From: Wuchereria bancrofti | Taxonomy: Eukaryota; Nematoda; Chromadorea; Rhabditida; Onchocercidae | Assembly: GCA_005281725.1 (NCBI GenBank) | Contig: SSBO01000001.1 | Coordinates: forward strand, 4,510,399-4,574,398 | Direction of reading: 5' to 3' | Length of the DNA: 64,000 nucleotides | Shown: piece after piece, positions 28,261 through 41,000 of the stretch | How positions within the stretch are numbered: the stretch's first letter is position 1 | Layout: the number at the start of each line of letters is the position of its first letter | The notes under the pieces: generated by a model | What the model was told of the DNA's origin: nothing | What the model saw: only the letters and a program-made list of their open reading frames with translations | The model's database searches: none | Program-made: the position numbers and the translations under genes

Positions 28261-29864
28261 GGAAATAACCATCATGTGAGATATCTGCACAATAACTGAA
28301 ATTTAAGAAAGCAGTATTTTTCCCCTTTTTAACAGAATGATTTTCTTTTGCATCTGGGATTCTTTTCAAGATTGTCAAATTAAAAATCTCTTAAAAATTT
28401 AAAAATTTCCCTTAAAAATCCCTTAAAAATTTCGAGAAAATGCTAGTTACAAGCAGTTGCTGCATCAAATGATAAGTTATCATCATTTGTTAATATAACA
28501 TGTAGGTAGTCTTACACGTCAACCGATGTTAGTCAAACTACACATTTCACATTAATCATACTAGAGCATCTTGGTTTAACGTAACATCTTTTTTAAGATT
28601 GTTTCTGAATAACGCAAATTTCGATTTTTTACTGTCGACATGGAAATTTCCATTATTTGAAAATTTCTTTTTTCGTAATTTCTGAAATTAAAGTATGAGA
28701 ATTTATACTTTAATGGTTCAGTGTATCACTTCAGACCTATTTTATTTATATCACTGGAATACTTGCATTGACGCAGTGTTTGCTGTGAATATGTAAAATT
28801 CTAGGAGGATCTCCTTGACAATGAAGCAATAAGCAGACAGGCATATACACACTATTAATCAGAAAACATCATAGCAATAGGGCTGAATAGACCAAACATT
28901 CGAGAGTTAGTCTAATGAAAATCGAGATGAGTAATAGAGAGAGTGAAAGGAAACTGATGATAACGGGAAGCCAAAGTCGCCTCATAGTTTTCAGTTCATC
29001 TACTCCGCATCGTATGATAATGATGAAGTATCGTTTTTCTTGTTTTCTTTTCAGTGCTCAATATTGATTCAAACATTATTAGCAACTAATGTTCTCATAA
29101 ACTGATTTATGCGACAAAGGATGAGGGAAAAAGTAACTGAAGGATAAGGAGAGAGTGGACAAGATGGGTCAGTTTGTTTGGATTGCAGTGTCTAGTGAGA
29201 CTGAAGTAGGAAGAGGAAGAAAGGTTAGCTGAAGATAAAATGAATTAATAGTGTTTGAGCATCATGATCCATAACGTGACAGAGAGCAGCGACGGGAATG
29301 TCTTATGGTGAAGAGATAAGACTTCTCGACAAACCAGGAGGAAATGACTTAAGGCCGACAGCTGACGACATGACTGTGATTCAAGTTAGGCTTTGACGAT
29401 AAGTCCTACTGCAGTTGGCAATATCAAATACTTCCCTAAATTTTGATACATAGTAAACTTGTATCTTCAATGTGATATCTGGAAATATCAGCACGGGTGA
29501 ACCAGAAATTATCGACCATTAACCTTTTTTATCACAAATTCGACTAATAAATACATCAACATGCGTCGGAATACAGACCTAAATTTCATTGGGTCTGAGT
29601 TTGTTAGTTTAAAGATGGCAAAGCAGTTAATCAATTAAAAAGGATCTTTGACTAATGCGTGGTTTATCTATGTGTTTGGATGAAGTATGATGATAAAAGC
29701 AGCTACAAAGGTATATTTCACCATTACTTGTGTATTAAAGTGATACAAAGAAATATACAACATCTGGCAAAATTCAAAAAGTGTTATCACAGTGTGATTG
29801 CTTTACTTAAAGATTAACCTGTAATAAATGTCAAGTGCAGCTTGTGTTTTCAGACCAAGGTGAT

Positions 29865-29879
29865 ATGAAAAAAATATGA
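29865..29879 (+). other. Tiny upstream ORF overlapping the CX2 start codon
   Basis: ATG AAA AAA ATA TGA (MKKI) ends with its TGA overlapping the CX2 start codon as ATGA. It lies after the presumed spliced-leader site, so it would be part of the mature 5'UTR. Whether it affects translation is unknown. Confidence 0.5.
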
Positions 29880-30989
29880 ATATACAACGCTTTTTACCTG
29901 TACAGCTTTCTTTATTAGTATTACTATTATTATTCGTAATAAAAGAATGTGGGTCTAAACGAAGTGGTACATTTACTGGCGGTCGTGGTATATCTGCTGG
30001 CCGGTCCAGTGGTTTACGTAAAACTGGAGGTGGATCATCTGGCAATCCACGTGGTAGTAGATGGGGAATGTATGGAGGTGGCAATATTGGTAAAACAGGT
30101 GGTGGTCGATGGGGCAGCAGCTCACACAGTACTTCATGGGGACAACGACGTGGTGGCAGCTTGTGAGTTTCATTCCTGACATTCTCTTCAGTGGCATCTT
30201 TTTGTTTTTATGTTTGACGTTTTTGCCATATTAAAGAGTAGTTCTGTTGTATGCCGCTGTCGCTCTTTTTTTAATATGAGGATGAATTATACTTCGATAA
30301 AACAGATTTTATTTCTTTTTTGAACTTTAAATAGCAAAGATCAAGAAGATTTGATATTAGTAGATGCAATTCGATTTATTATGTGACCTTCGTTTAAAAT
30401 GTTTCAAAAGTTAAATAAAAATTATTTCATAATTTTATTTCATAAATATTTAGATTCACGAAATCAAACATTGGTTCTTTCGTTGCTGGTGCTGCAACTG
30501 GTTACCTCACTTATAAGGCCGGGAAAGCACTGATACGAAGAGCTCATGCTCCAATGATGTCTGTTTTTCATCTTCAAATTTATCAAGTTTGTTTACTGTG
30601 ACCTTTTAATAAGTTGACAGGTAAAGAGTGCCATCTATTCACTTTGGGAATTGTCGATATTATCATTCGAAAACACAGCATTGTAATATTATTTGATTAA
30701 TTAGAAGGACTTCAGGTGGAATAACCGTCCATATTATTGGGGCTCCAACTATTATCGTGGTGATTATGGTACTCATATGTGTCGTGTGCCTATCCAAGGA
30801 AATGATCCGCAGTTGGGTAATGTGTACTTTGACGATGGCAGAAAACCAAAAGAGCTGGTCTGGAGTTGCAACTACGACGAATATTGTTGTGGCTATGATT
30901 GTTGTCGAAATGATGGCACGTCATCCTATTGGAATGCCGGATTCGGCGATATCTTTCTAGTTTTTCTCGCTACCGTGCATTTCATTTAA
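29876..30989 (+). CDS. CX-module secreted/surface protein 2, Gly/Arg/Ser-rich
   Basis: Exons 29876-30162, 30454-30558 and 30716-30989 give 221 residues. Order: signal peptide (MNIQRFLPVQLSLLVLLLLF...); ~70 residues rich in Gly, Arg and Ser (GGRG, TGGG, WGSSS); hydrophobic segment IGSFVAGAATGYLTYKAGKA; then PYYWGSNYYRGDYG; then the CX module with six cysteines (MCRVP ... VWSCNYDEYCCGYDCC); a short hydrophobic end GDIFLVFLATVHFI. It is a paralogue of the gene at 24918, sharing domain order and the phase-2 intron before the hydrophobic segment. A TGTTTTCAG site at 29845-29853 is a likely trans-splice acceptor, and ATTAAA at 31001 a likely poly(A) signal. The role is unknown; membrane anchoring is inference. 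Confidence 0.87.
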
Positions 30990-31006
30990 ACTTTTAGATC
31001 ATTAAA

Positions 31007-32392
31007 ATGTGAATATCACTCATTTAATTAGTGAATTGTGCGATTGCTGTATTATCGGCTTCCCCCATCGTTATGCTAAAGTGATGTCTTGAATCGGGGA
31101 ACATATGATTTATCCTAGTCCTGAATTCCTCCTTTTTTTACATGATTACATGACTTTTAGGAGTTTTACTGGGCATCCAAAATCTCACATTTCAGTTGCA
31201 CTTAAATGCGGGAAATTCTCGGAAGCAAAAAGGGAAAGCAAAAATACTGAAATCTTTTGCTATTGTTAATTACATTTCCAACTTCTTTATAAGCTTAAAA
31301 CGACAAAAGTTCGAGACTTCTCAAAGTGCTCCGAAACTTCCTGAAAACCAGTAACATCAAAGAACCATGGGAACTTTGTCAGTTTACTTTGTTTATATTT
31401 ATTAATTTCTAAAAATTCAAACCCAGTGTTGATACTAAGTGTTATGGTCAGATGATATAAGGTGCTTCGCACATGTTACGTCGCAGCAACATCATGAGAA
31501 CTTAGTTTTTTTCTTCATTACAAATATTTACCGATGACATTTCTGACATCCAACCAGAATATTCAAAACTTTCATATGTCCTATATTCTTTATTAAAATT
31601 TTAATCTTCGGAGATACCGTCGTTTGCATCTAAAGGTATCCTCGAATAATATTATGGCCATTTAGCCTTGTGAAGATGAAAATACATACCGAATCCCAGG
31701 GAATTGCGCCAAATGATCTTAAATGAAATCTTCAGATGGCCAGAGGCAGTACATTTGAATTGGTATTTCTAATTGATAAGCCCTTTCAGAGTACACCTTA
31801 TAGCTACCAAAATAAACGAGCCACAGCGTGTTATCCCACCTTGTTTCTGCTACAAATTAAATGACAACTTTGCTGATGTTTTATGCTGAAACAATGACAA
31901 AACACCAGAAACCGTAAATTCTGTCCGGCACATCTGACCGGATACCATTATCAAAATTTAGACAGCAGTACTCGTGGTAAATGCTATGCTTTCTTTCTAT
32001 GCAACTTCTACCAATGATAAATTGGCTCACTTTTATGACAGATTTATTCAAATGCCATTTTCTTCTATTGCAAATCTCAAATTCTCGGAAAATTTGAATG
32101 TCCTAACTTTTTTAGAATTCTAATTTCCTTTTCCTCATTTATAGTTTCGCTAATAATAGCCACATAACCGCAAAAATTTGTCACTTCAGCGTACATACAC
32201 TGCCTTTTAAAATGATAAAAATCAATACAAAGAACGAACACGAATAGATGATATACGGACAAAGTAATGGTAAAAAAAGCGGATGAATCTAGCTAAATTA
32301 TGGATACGCAAGAACGGAAAAAAGCGCTTCTCAAACTTTCATCCATCGCATCAACAATGTACGATTCCAGAAACAATGAAACTATAAGGAAA
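31007..32392. other. Intergenic region between CX2 and SF3B5
   Basis: Convergent 3' ends: CX2 (+) finishes on the left and SF3B5 (-) on the right. No coding or RNA gene recognised. Confidence 0.6.
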
Positions 32393-32864
32393 TCATTCAT
32401 CAAGTGGAGACTTTTCAGGTGGTGGTCCGCAAGGCGCAATCATCTGATTCAGTAGACTGAACCGAACCCTAGCTCGCGATTCGTTTTCGCATACTGCTAT
32501 CAAACTTAAATGGTCTGGATGACCTGAAATTATCATACTTCTCAAGATAATTTTTGATTTGGGAATTTTTTTGCTGAGTATTTTTTTGCCGAATATTATC
32601 ATTTGTAAAAAAAGTAAATTTTCGAAAGGATAAAAAGGGATAGTATTATGTCAATAACCAAATAATCGTAACAAGGCAGATTCTCAAAATAACTTCAAAT
32701 TATTAAGCTATCAACGACTTACCGATCATTGATGCATATGTGTCACGGTGCTGATTAACGAGCCATTCCCATCTCGTTGTATCGGCATGTCCAGTACCTG
32801 TATATTTTGACTGCAAATGATCAAGCTGTGAAAGCACATGAAATCGTTCTGTTGGTGCTGCCAT
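32393..32864 (-). CDS. SF3B5: Splicing factor 3B subunit 5 (SF3b10)
   Basis: Subunit of the SF3b complex of the U2 snRNP, which binds the branch site in the nucleus. Two exons, 32723-32864 and 32393-32523, encode 90 residues against 86 in human. Nearly every residue of the human core is recognisable: SQLDHLQSKYTGTGHADTTR, WEWLVNQHRDTYASM, then VCENESRARVRFSLLNQM and PCGPPPEK. The start ATG follows a TTTTTTACTTAG acceptor by a few bases, suggesting trans-splicing. Downstream of, and on the same strand as, golgin-45. Confidence 0.97.
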
Positions 32865-33710
32865 TGATGATGCTAAGTAAAAAAAGAACAAATCTGAGAA
32901 AATTAGTGTAAAATCTTAGTGTAATATTTAGAAACTCAAAAATGAACATCCTTCAGCTCGAAGTGTACCTTTTGAAATAGATGAATGTAGTGCACTGATA
33001 TTCATCTCCCTCTCCTTCTCTCTCCCCTCCCCCTCACTACAATTCATCTTATCAAGCAGAAACATCCGCCTTAAACCGTTCTCTAACTTTCAGCTAATCA
33101 CAAAACAAAAATTAAGGAATGTATTCAGGAATGTAGCATACAACAAAGAAAATCATCTTCAAAGATAAATATGAAATTGTTATCCATCCTAATTAACTTC
33201 TTATTTAAGGAGACAGCAATTTACCAGTATCTTAAGCGTAAACTTAATGAACTTAACGAGTCATTTGAAGATTTGAAATCGAAAAAACTTTTTATCGCGG
33301 AATATTTGTCACAATGATGACAAACTGTAGACAAATAAAAATTCTTAGTATACAAAAGGAAAATTAAATCAGTTTCTAAAGTTAATAAATTTAAAATAAA
33401 AGTAAAATCAATAAAAACTTTTTTTATTTACCATTTGCAAAAAATACATAATATCGAAGAAGGTTCACCTCCCAATCAGAAACCACTCTCAATGTACCAC
33501 AATTAAATCTACTGGAACGAAAGCAATGAAATGCAACGAAAGCACAATGCAAAAATACAGCAACAACTGACAATCATAAGAGAAGTCTGCAGAAACTAGC
33601 CCACAAAATATACTATATACAATACCAATTTTCATATCATAGTTGCAAAGTTACTAATAACTCAACCTATGGTGGGTTATGTTGAAGCTTCTTACACAAT
33701 TTTTTGCTCG

Positions 33711-33983
33711 AATTATTTAACAGGATTTGCAAATATTGTGCATTAAGAAACTGATGTGTGCAGCATGAATGAATGATACCTCAAAAGATCTTTGTAACTT
33801 TTCTAATCCACCAATAGTGCATGATAAAAAACAATTATAAATACACCTCCCATTAATATTCAACATAAAAGTAATAAACAGTATTTTCTAAAGTAATCAT
33901 TAAAGTGCTCTATATTTTAAAATGAACATAAGGTTATGTGTGCGAAATTATTTAACAGGATTTGCAAATATTGTGCATTAAGA
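33711..33983. repeat. Identical 38-bp direct repeats 235 bp apart
   Basis: The 38-nt sequence starting AATTATTTAACAGGATTTGC and ending GTGCATTAAGA occurs at 33711-33748 and 33946-33983 with no difference that I could see. It sits in the 1.2-kb spacer (32865-34079) between golgin-45's 3' end and the SF3B5 start. Nothing else was recognised in the spacer. Confidence 0.9.
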
Positions 33984-34079
33984 GAGGTTAGTACTATTAC
34001 ATTAGAACTGGATCAATGACTTTAATTCAATGAAATACTGAGCAATAATCATTAATAAAAACTATAGTTACAGTTAAAC

Positions 34080-36322
34080 TTAAATTAACTTAATTTCCTT
34101 ACCTATACAGTATTTGCAACAAGTAATTGTAATATTCGACGTATGTGGAACCGATTTACAAATTTTCTCATCGCATGGTGAACGTTCAAAAAATGTCGAC
34201 AAATCAGTTTTCAGCACTGCACGAGCCTCATTTATCAATGTTTCCAAAACTGGAGATATGGACTTTCTGCGGATCTGATCCTGATTTGTATGAAGAAATC
34301 TGTTTAGCAATGTTTGCAGCTGCCTACAATGAGAAAGTAGGCGATATCGCTGATTAAGCATTTCATCCGCTCGAATACTCATTGCCAAGAATTTACAACG
34401 CCACATATCAGCTAATATTGCCAAATTTTCAGCTCTATCGTGATCATGCGATATCTGAAAAAAAAGAAAAAAAATTCGTTTAGGAAGATAACACACTCCA
34501 ATGTCATACTATAAACTGCATTCTGCAGGCTAACAGGAGCTTCTCAATAATGCCCTTGAAATTTGATTAATTTAGAAACTTAAGCAGGCTAAGAAAGTTA
34601 ACGAAGTTTATAGGATCTAAAATCTCTCTAAAAACTAGTAATTCATGATGCAAATCATAAAAACTAAATAACATTAAGAGTTCAGCAGAAAAAAAAATTA
34701 ATTAGAAAACTTCTATAAATAAATCTGAATAAATCCAACCTGCGCTTCAAATTTCGTCATCATGTGAGCAAGGCGAATTTTATCTTCGCTAAGCGACTTC
34801 ACATGACATGTTAAATCATCACCCATTGTAGCAACAAGTATACGTTTCAGTTCATCTGTCAACTGCCTTTCTAACTAAAAAAAGTATTAAAAAATTCAAA
34901 AATTTACATGAAAGACACTCTTTCGAATGCGTTATAAAAAACACGATTATCATCTACAAGCTCCCCTTCTCATACACTTACTGGGGATTATCGCAATATT
35001 ACTCAAAAGAAAAAAGTTTTTTCTCATTTACAAAATCTTCTAATTTAAAAAATAGCAGAATAACCTCAAGATCTCTTTTTAGCCTTTTAAATTCCTCTGC
35101 ATTGTTAGCATTCTTTTCTTTTCCAACTTCAATACTTCCACCGAGCAACGAAGATTCTTTCCCATCACCAACTGGGCGCACTCTCGATAAGTCAGAAATT
35201 TTCATTTCTCCTAGACCCACTGAATATTACATCAAGAAATGTGGTAATGTAGTAATCAAATCAAGAGAAACACTTTGCCGTACATACCTTATCTAATTTG
35301 ACCATTTCTATTGAAATAATTTACAACCTGATTCAAAACTACGAGATGGAATCTGAAATCTAAAAATCTTCGAACTGTGTCAGTGGTCAGTGACACATTG
35401 CGCTACTTAATATCCTCTTTAACAAATCATAATTCTACCGCACTTCAAATATAGACAAGTAATTCTGTTCTTTGATTGCGTCTGAAATGACAAATAAGCA
35501 AGTGCTTACATCATCGTAAAACTAGAATACCAGAAAAAGCACCGCTTTCTGAAAAATGTCCTTCAGTAGCTTCCAATTCAGGTTTATTCTTAGATGCAGT
35601 GGAATCCGACTTCACAAACTGATATTTGGTCAAAGGTGGTAAAACACCAGGATGACTTCCTTTTGCGTGGGCTGATGTTGCTGCCTGAAAAATATAACAT
35701 GTTGTGCTTCATTTATTGAAAACCATGAAGTCTATGATATCTAAAAAAAACCAATATAAAGCAAAAGAGAGCGTTTACTTTCAATTACTTGTTATTTCTA
35801 GTATTAGTTTAAAACTCATTTCCTTAACAAATAATTTAGCATTAAGTGCCATCGGCTTAATATAACCACAAACGGACACTTTAGAAGATACAAATGTTAA
35901 ACAACATGCAAGTATTTACTAGAAATTACTATGTGTCACATTTTTATGAACATGAGAAATAAACTATTCGAAATGAAAAACATTTAAAAAATGAAAAAGC
36001 CATGCAACGTCTCCTCTCTGTAGAACGGCGGAGAAAGCATCACTAACAATGAAATAAACCTTAGTAGGTTCAATATCAATAGAACAAAGATCGAAACCAA
36101 AGCCACAGAATACGGCTGCACCCAATTAGCTAAATTTTGCCTGATTTCTCATTAGCTTTAAATGAATGGAAGATGTGAAAGAGAGGTAGGAAAAAAAATG
36201 AACAAACCACATAAAACTGTTAAACGGAAGCAGCTTGAAGAAATTTCTAATCATACCTTATAGGGCTCCCACGGAACAATTCCCGGCATGTTACGTTTCT
36301 TTATGTGCACTTTTTCTACCAT
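34080..36322 (-). CDS. BLZF1: Golgin-45 (BLZF1) homologue
   Basis: Golgi-matrix coiled-coil protein that binds GRASP55 through its C-terminus and Rab2. Exons 36257-36322, 35531-35684, 35065-35219, 34740-34874, 34080-34454 give 294 residues (human ~400). The central segment ELKRILVATMGDDL matches the human KLLVASVGDDL region. It is followed by DMWRCKFLAMSIRADEM, matching the CDVWRSKFLASRVMADEL block. The C-terminus NITITCCKYCIGKEIKLI matches the human NITFxCCxxCRGxLxxL end, including the CxxC that forms a shared zinc site with GRASP55 and a hydrophobic PDZ-type last residue. Start: the first in-frame ATG is 36322; a second is at 36289. The N-terminal ~75 residues are unlike human and could be partly mis-assigned. 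Confidence 0.85.
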
Positions 36323-38025
36323 CAACAATTGCCACCTTTAATATCAATTTAACTGAACAAGAGAGACTAATAAATCCTAAGTCTCAAACATATGACCACG
36401 ACTCCTATCTTGCAGACCCAGTTGATCAGTTTACGCATTCGAAATCCGCGTGTTTCTTCATTAAAGCTTCCTTAATATGACGCCTCATTAAATGCTATCT
36501 ATACTATCCTCTCAACAACAAATTCGTTATAATCATTTTATTTTAAACCAAAAATGTTTAAAAATAACAGTTATATAACTCCATTCCCTGAAAATGCCGT
36601 CTTAAAAATTTCTTGAATACATCACTTCAAATACAAGTTGAAAAAGAAACAAAGTAGCCAAAAAAATGACAAGCCTACCTTCTTCTACCAATGTTTTTAT
36701 TATCATTTTGGTTCAGTGAACAAATCAGAAATAAAATCATAAAAATAAAATAACATTTTTTCACATTACCACAAAAAAGCGGGAAAATTCCCAGCAACAT
36801 ATGAAATGACGAATTTTAAATGGATACCAAGAAGCAAACAAAACAACCACTTCATCAGAAAACTCTGAAATTATAGGGAACATACAACACTAAGTGAGCT
36901 ATTAACAAAGGAGATGAACACCTTTACTGCAAGTATATATTTGCTTTTAAGTATTTTATTTGCAGTGCTTTCACTATTATAGAAAATAACACCTTATCTG
37001 ATAATATCTGACAAAGTGAATTAAGGACGTAACAAAACAATAAGCCGATATTCTAATTTTTTGATTAGTTTAGTACTTGTCCACTACAGATAATTCCCAC
37101 ATTAACAATCTTTCTAAAGAGAGATAATTGAAAGAGCTGAACCATTCATATGTAATAGTCTGAAATAAAAATATTAGAATTAAAAACAATTCACAATGGA
37201 AAGTGATCCTAAACTTATATTAATTCCATATAAAGCTACAAAAGATCATTTCCAATTATTTTAGCATGAAAAAAGTACGTTGTGTGGCGTACTTATAAAA
37301 TACGAAGATAATACGAAAAAATTATAAAGATTACAAACATACAGATTTTAAACAGGCATATTTCCTGAGAAACCAAAAAATTCTAAATCTACTGCAGAAA
37401 TTCCGGCAAATTTGAACTTCAGTCTGAATTTCTAAGATTTTTTTTCGAGTGAACTGGGAACGCAGATCCTTTACAATAGGCATTTCTAGCACCATAATTT
37501 TGATTTCTGTTAAGCCGGGAGTAGTAAGGTCCTTTTATTATAATAGCTTGCTCAGTTTTCTTCCTTGTTCAGATATAATTTTATTTAAAAAATCTTTGAA
37601 ACACTAGCCTCTCATGTCCCATATGTAGTATTCATTACTCAGTTTTTGCTCATAGTTTTAAAACTTTTCTTAAAGATATAATGAATTTGAAAACACCAGA
37701 GTAATCTGATCCACATTTTCCGGATTGTCGTAAGATGAGTTCCAAATTGCTAAACCATGTAAAATTCAAGGTTCCACAAAACGTCTCAAAATAGTAAAAA
37801 AGATACCATTAATCACTTATTGCCATTGTGAAATCTGCAGGGAGGAAATTCGTCCAAGGTTTTACTATTCGAAGCCAATCATTTAAACCAAAATAAAGTA
37901 AGCGATCTGAAGCAGTTCTGCCTCTCTGCAATTAATACTTTATCGCAAAAGTTTAAAACATTCTTCAAAAACAAGGTTATATACAATAAAATCTCAGTAG
38001 AGCAAACAGTAAAAAATCTAATTTA
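36323..38025. other. Intergenic region between the large coiled-coil gene and golgin-45
   Basis: A 1.7-kb AT-rich spacer between two minus-strand genes; it would hold the golgin-45 promoter. No coding feature recognised. Confidence 0.55.
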
Positions 38026-41000
38026 CTAGGAAGTCCAGCTAGATTCAAATTTGAATTTATGCGGTACCTGTTCGAGTTTTAGCCTTGTAAATTCTCGCAA
38101 TCTGTGAATTTCTTCAACTAAATTTGCTATTTCTGAAAGTATGCAGCAATCTGTACTTCTAACAAATGATGTTATCAGGCGTCCAAAAAGCAAAAGACGT
38201 AACACAGTTTTTACAAGCGTATCATCCGATAATAATTGCAGCCCAGTTGTGTCGGCAAACATTTCATTTCCTTCCTTAAATGAATTTACATTTAATGAAT
38301 TATTATTCTTGGAAAATTTTGGACGGAAAAAACTTGAAATTTCAACGAAAAGTACCTTCTTTTCACTTTCAAAATGATCCGATATTATTTGGACACATTC
38401 ATTTAGCACTGGAAATACTACAGCTTCCTTATCAGGAACTAAACGATTTGTAGCTAAACTGAATAATGCATAACACGTCATCATTGCCGCTGAAAGTCTG
38501 GGGCTCAACTAAAACAAAAAAATGAAAGTAAAGTTGTTTAAAAATCAAAAGAAGTATTAGAAAGCACAATATAAAGTAACTGAAGAATAGATTCCTGTAA
38601 ACAATGTAGTAATATTAATCAAATATAGAAATTGAGCGATTAACTGGCTTCAGGAATTAAAAGAGAAATTCAAATTGATACCTCCATGGATTCTAAATTC
38701 AAGCCATTTATGTCCGTAATAATCACATTGATAGATTCAGTGAACCAATGTTGGAAACCATCAATATTAAGTTTTTGCAGGCATGTGGTACTATATGTAT
38801 TTTTGTTGAGAAGACGTGACATAATCACTTTATTGAATATTGTAAAAAGCTCATCCTAAAAATGGAAAGAAATATTTGATACTCTTATTATAACGGTAAT
38901 ATTTGCTATTCTAGTAGCAAATGGAAAAATGTCAATATATATATATATATGGATAGATAGATAGATAGATAGCACTTAGCCTCTCTTCAAACCAAGCCAA
39001 AACAATTACGACATTATTGGGGTGCAGTCAGTTCTAAATTTCTACAATTCCTGCTTCTTTTGGTTGAAACGAAGAAACTGTTCTATAAATAAAATGAAAT
39101 CCAAAAATTTATTTCATTCAAACAACTTACTCTTGAAGCAAGATGTACAGACATCACGCGACGCACAGGCTCATACTGCTCATTTTCTTCAAGTAACAGT
39201 TTGTCAACAATTTCGGGAACAATTGCAATCGAATAACACATCATCGGTACAACTCTGTCTGGTGAATCTCGTTCTATCAAGTGTTGCAACAAGTTTGTCA
39301 CCTTTCTCAGCACCTCATTATTTGAGCCATCCTAAACAAAAATAAATTAGAAATTATCGGTTCATTCCATTTAAGAAACAGATCAAAAAAAATTTATTAT
39401 ATGACCACTGATTTAAGGAGCTTCGATTACTGAGTTGAGTAAAAATTGCATATCTCTGTGCAGTGCTATGAACCACTGTTCGTAGCTAATGTATTGTTAT
39501 ATTTGGAAAAATTCAAGAAAAATCCTAAAATTAGAAAAATGAATAGATTATGAACAGAATCCCAAGATCTACATAAAATCTCCATTTCTAAATGTTAGGA
39601 AAACATTAAGACAAAAATTTTTGTCTCAATGATTTAAAAAATATTTTAATTTATAAATAAAACTCTCAAACTTGTAATTTCCTTACTTGCAACAGTATTC
39701 GAGTACATAAGAGTACGCATCGAATGCTGAGACCATGTTGTGCAGCGGACACAGGACGCGCTTTCATCACTGATACTATCATTTTCCTGAAAAAATCAGC
39801 ACCTTAAAATTCCTTTTGAAAAGGCCGTCAAAACAACAATAATCAGCGGTGACTTTTAGGTTGATACTACAAGTTATATGCAATGGTTCTACTTTAATTC
39901 CCAACAGACTAACCACAGGAAGAATAAAACAACATCATTCCAGTGCACTTCACCACTCAACTGATGTAATACTTCGATGAAATTCCGCTCTTTTGACGAT
40001 GCTACTTGATGAAGTTCCAGAACTTCACCAATTGTACATCCGTACCTTTGTTTACCCGACCAATAACGAACTGCAAGCACGACACTATGCCACATATTGC
40101 CGACATCAAGTTTGCTTATAAACTAAAAAAAAAAACTCTCTAAAAAAAAATTTGGTCATATTTCGATGCACTTCAGGATCTTTTCCATATGGAAATAGGA
40201 AAACATTATTCTAATGTATTGTGAAATTCCTGGGTATTTGCATTCATATTTCTAATAAGCAGTTCAACAAACTTGAAATGCCGTTTACCTTGACACAGCA
40301 TTCAGCTAATTTCTCGCAAGATATTACTGAAATGGCTGGTGTTTGGAACTTCTGGATTATTTCCAGTAATTTATCATTATAGTTGCTTTCTGAGATTGCT
40401 TGGTCAAATAAACACATTACAGCAGCATCATCACTTCCATTTGCAACTTTTGTCGAGGATACGCTTCCCCGCGATACGCCATGTTGAGTCACCGGTAGTC
40501 CTACATTCTGCAAATAAGTGGAGAGTAATCGAAGCTAAGGGCTTACAAACATCAAAAAAATGGATCTACAGTATAAAAGATTCAAACTTTACTTAATAGT
40601 GTGCCGCTGTTTTTATTAGACAATATTTAAATTTTTCTCTATCATATTTAAAAGCAGTTACTTTGGCCTTCTTTAATTCATCTCTTTCGGTAGGAAGCAT
40701 CATTGCTGCTCTTCTCCGCTGTGAAATATTTGGTCGTTCTATTTTTTTCGATGTTGATAATGTAGAAATTGCCTTGTTCTCCTAAAAAGTGACGAGAATC
40801 AAATCATAATCACAAAACATTAAATTTTAGATTTCAAAGCTTTCAGAATTTCTGTTGTCAAATTTCTGAATGCTGCATCCCAAACATCAAAACAAACAAA
40901 ATTTTCGAAATCACGTAGTGTTTTTAGAGTATCTTTTTCACAAGGAACTGATGTTTTAACAAAAGAGCAGCAGGTTAGTTGATCAATAAAATGATCAAAT

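Noticed and set aside
35289..35314. MVKLDK mini-exon with a good donor in golgin-45
   Set aside because: Its phase-0 exit cannot join the phase-1 coiled-coil exon at 35219. The exon at 35531 joins that exon directly.
38141..39345. Plus-strand open frames of 78 and 107 codons
   Set aside because: Shadows of the C-terminal exons of the minus-strand coiled-coil gene.
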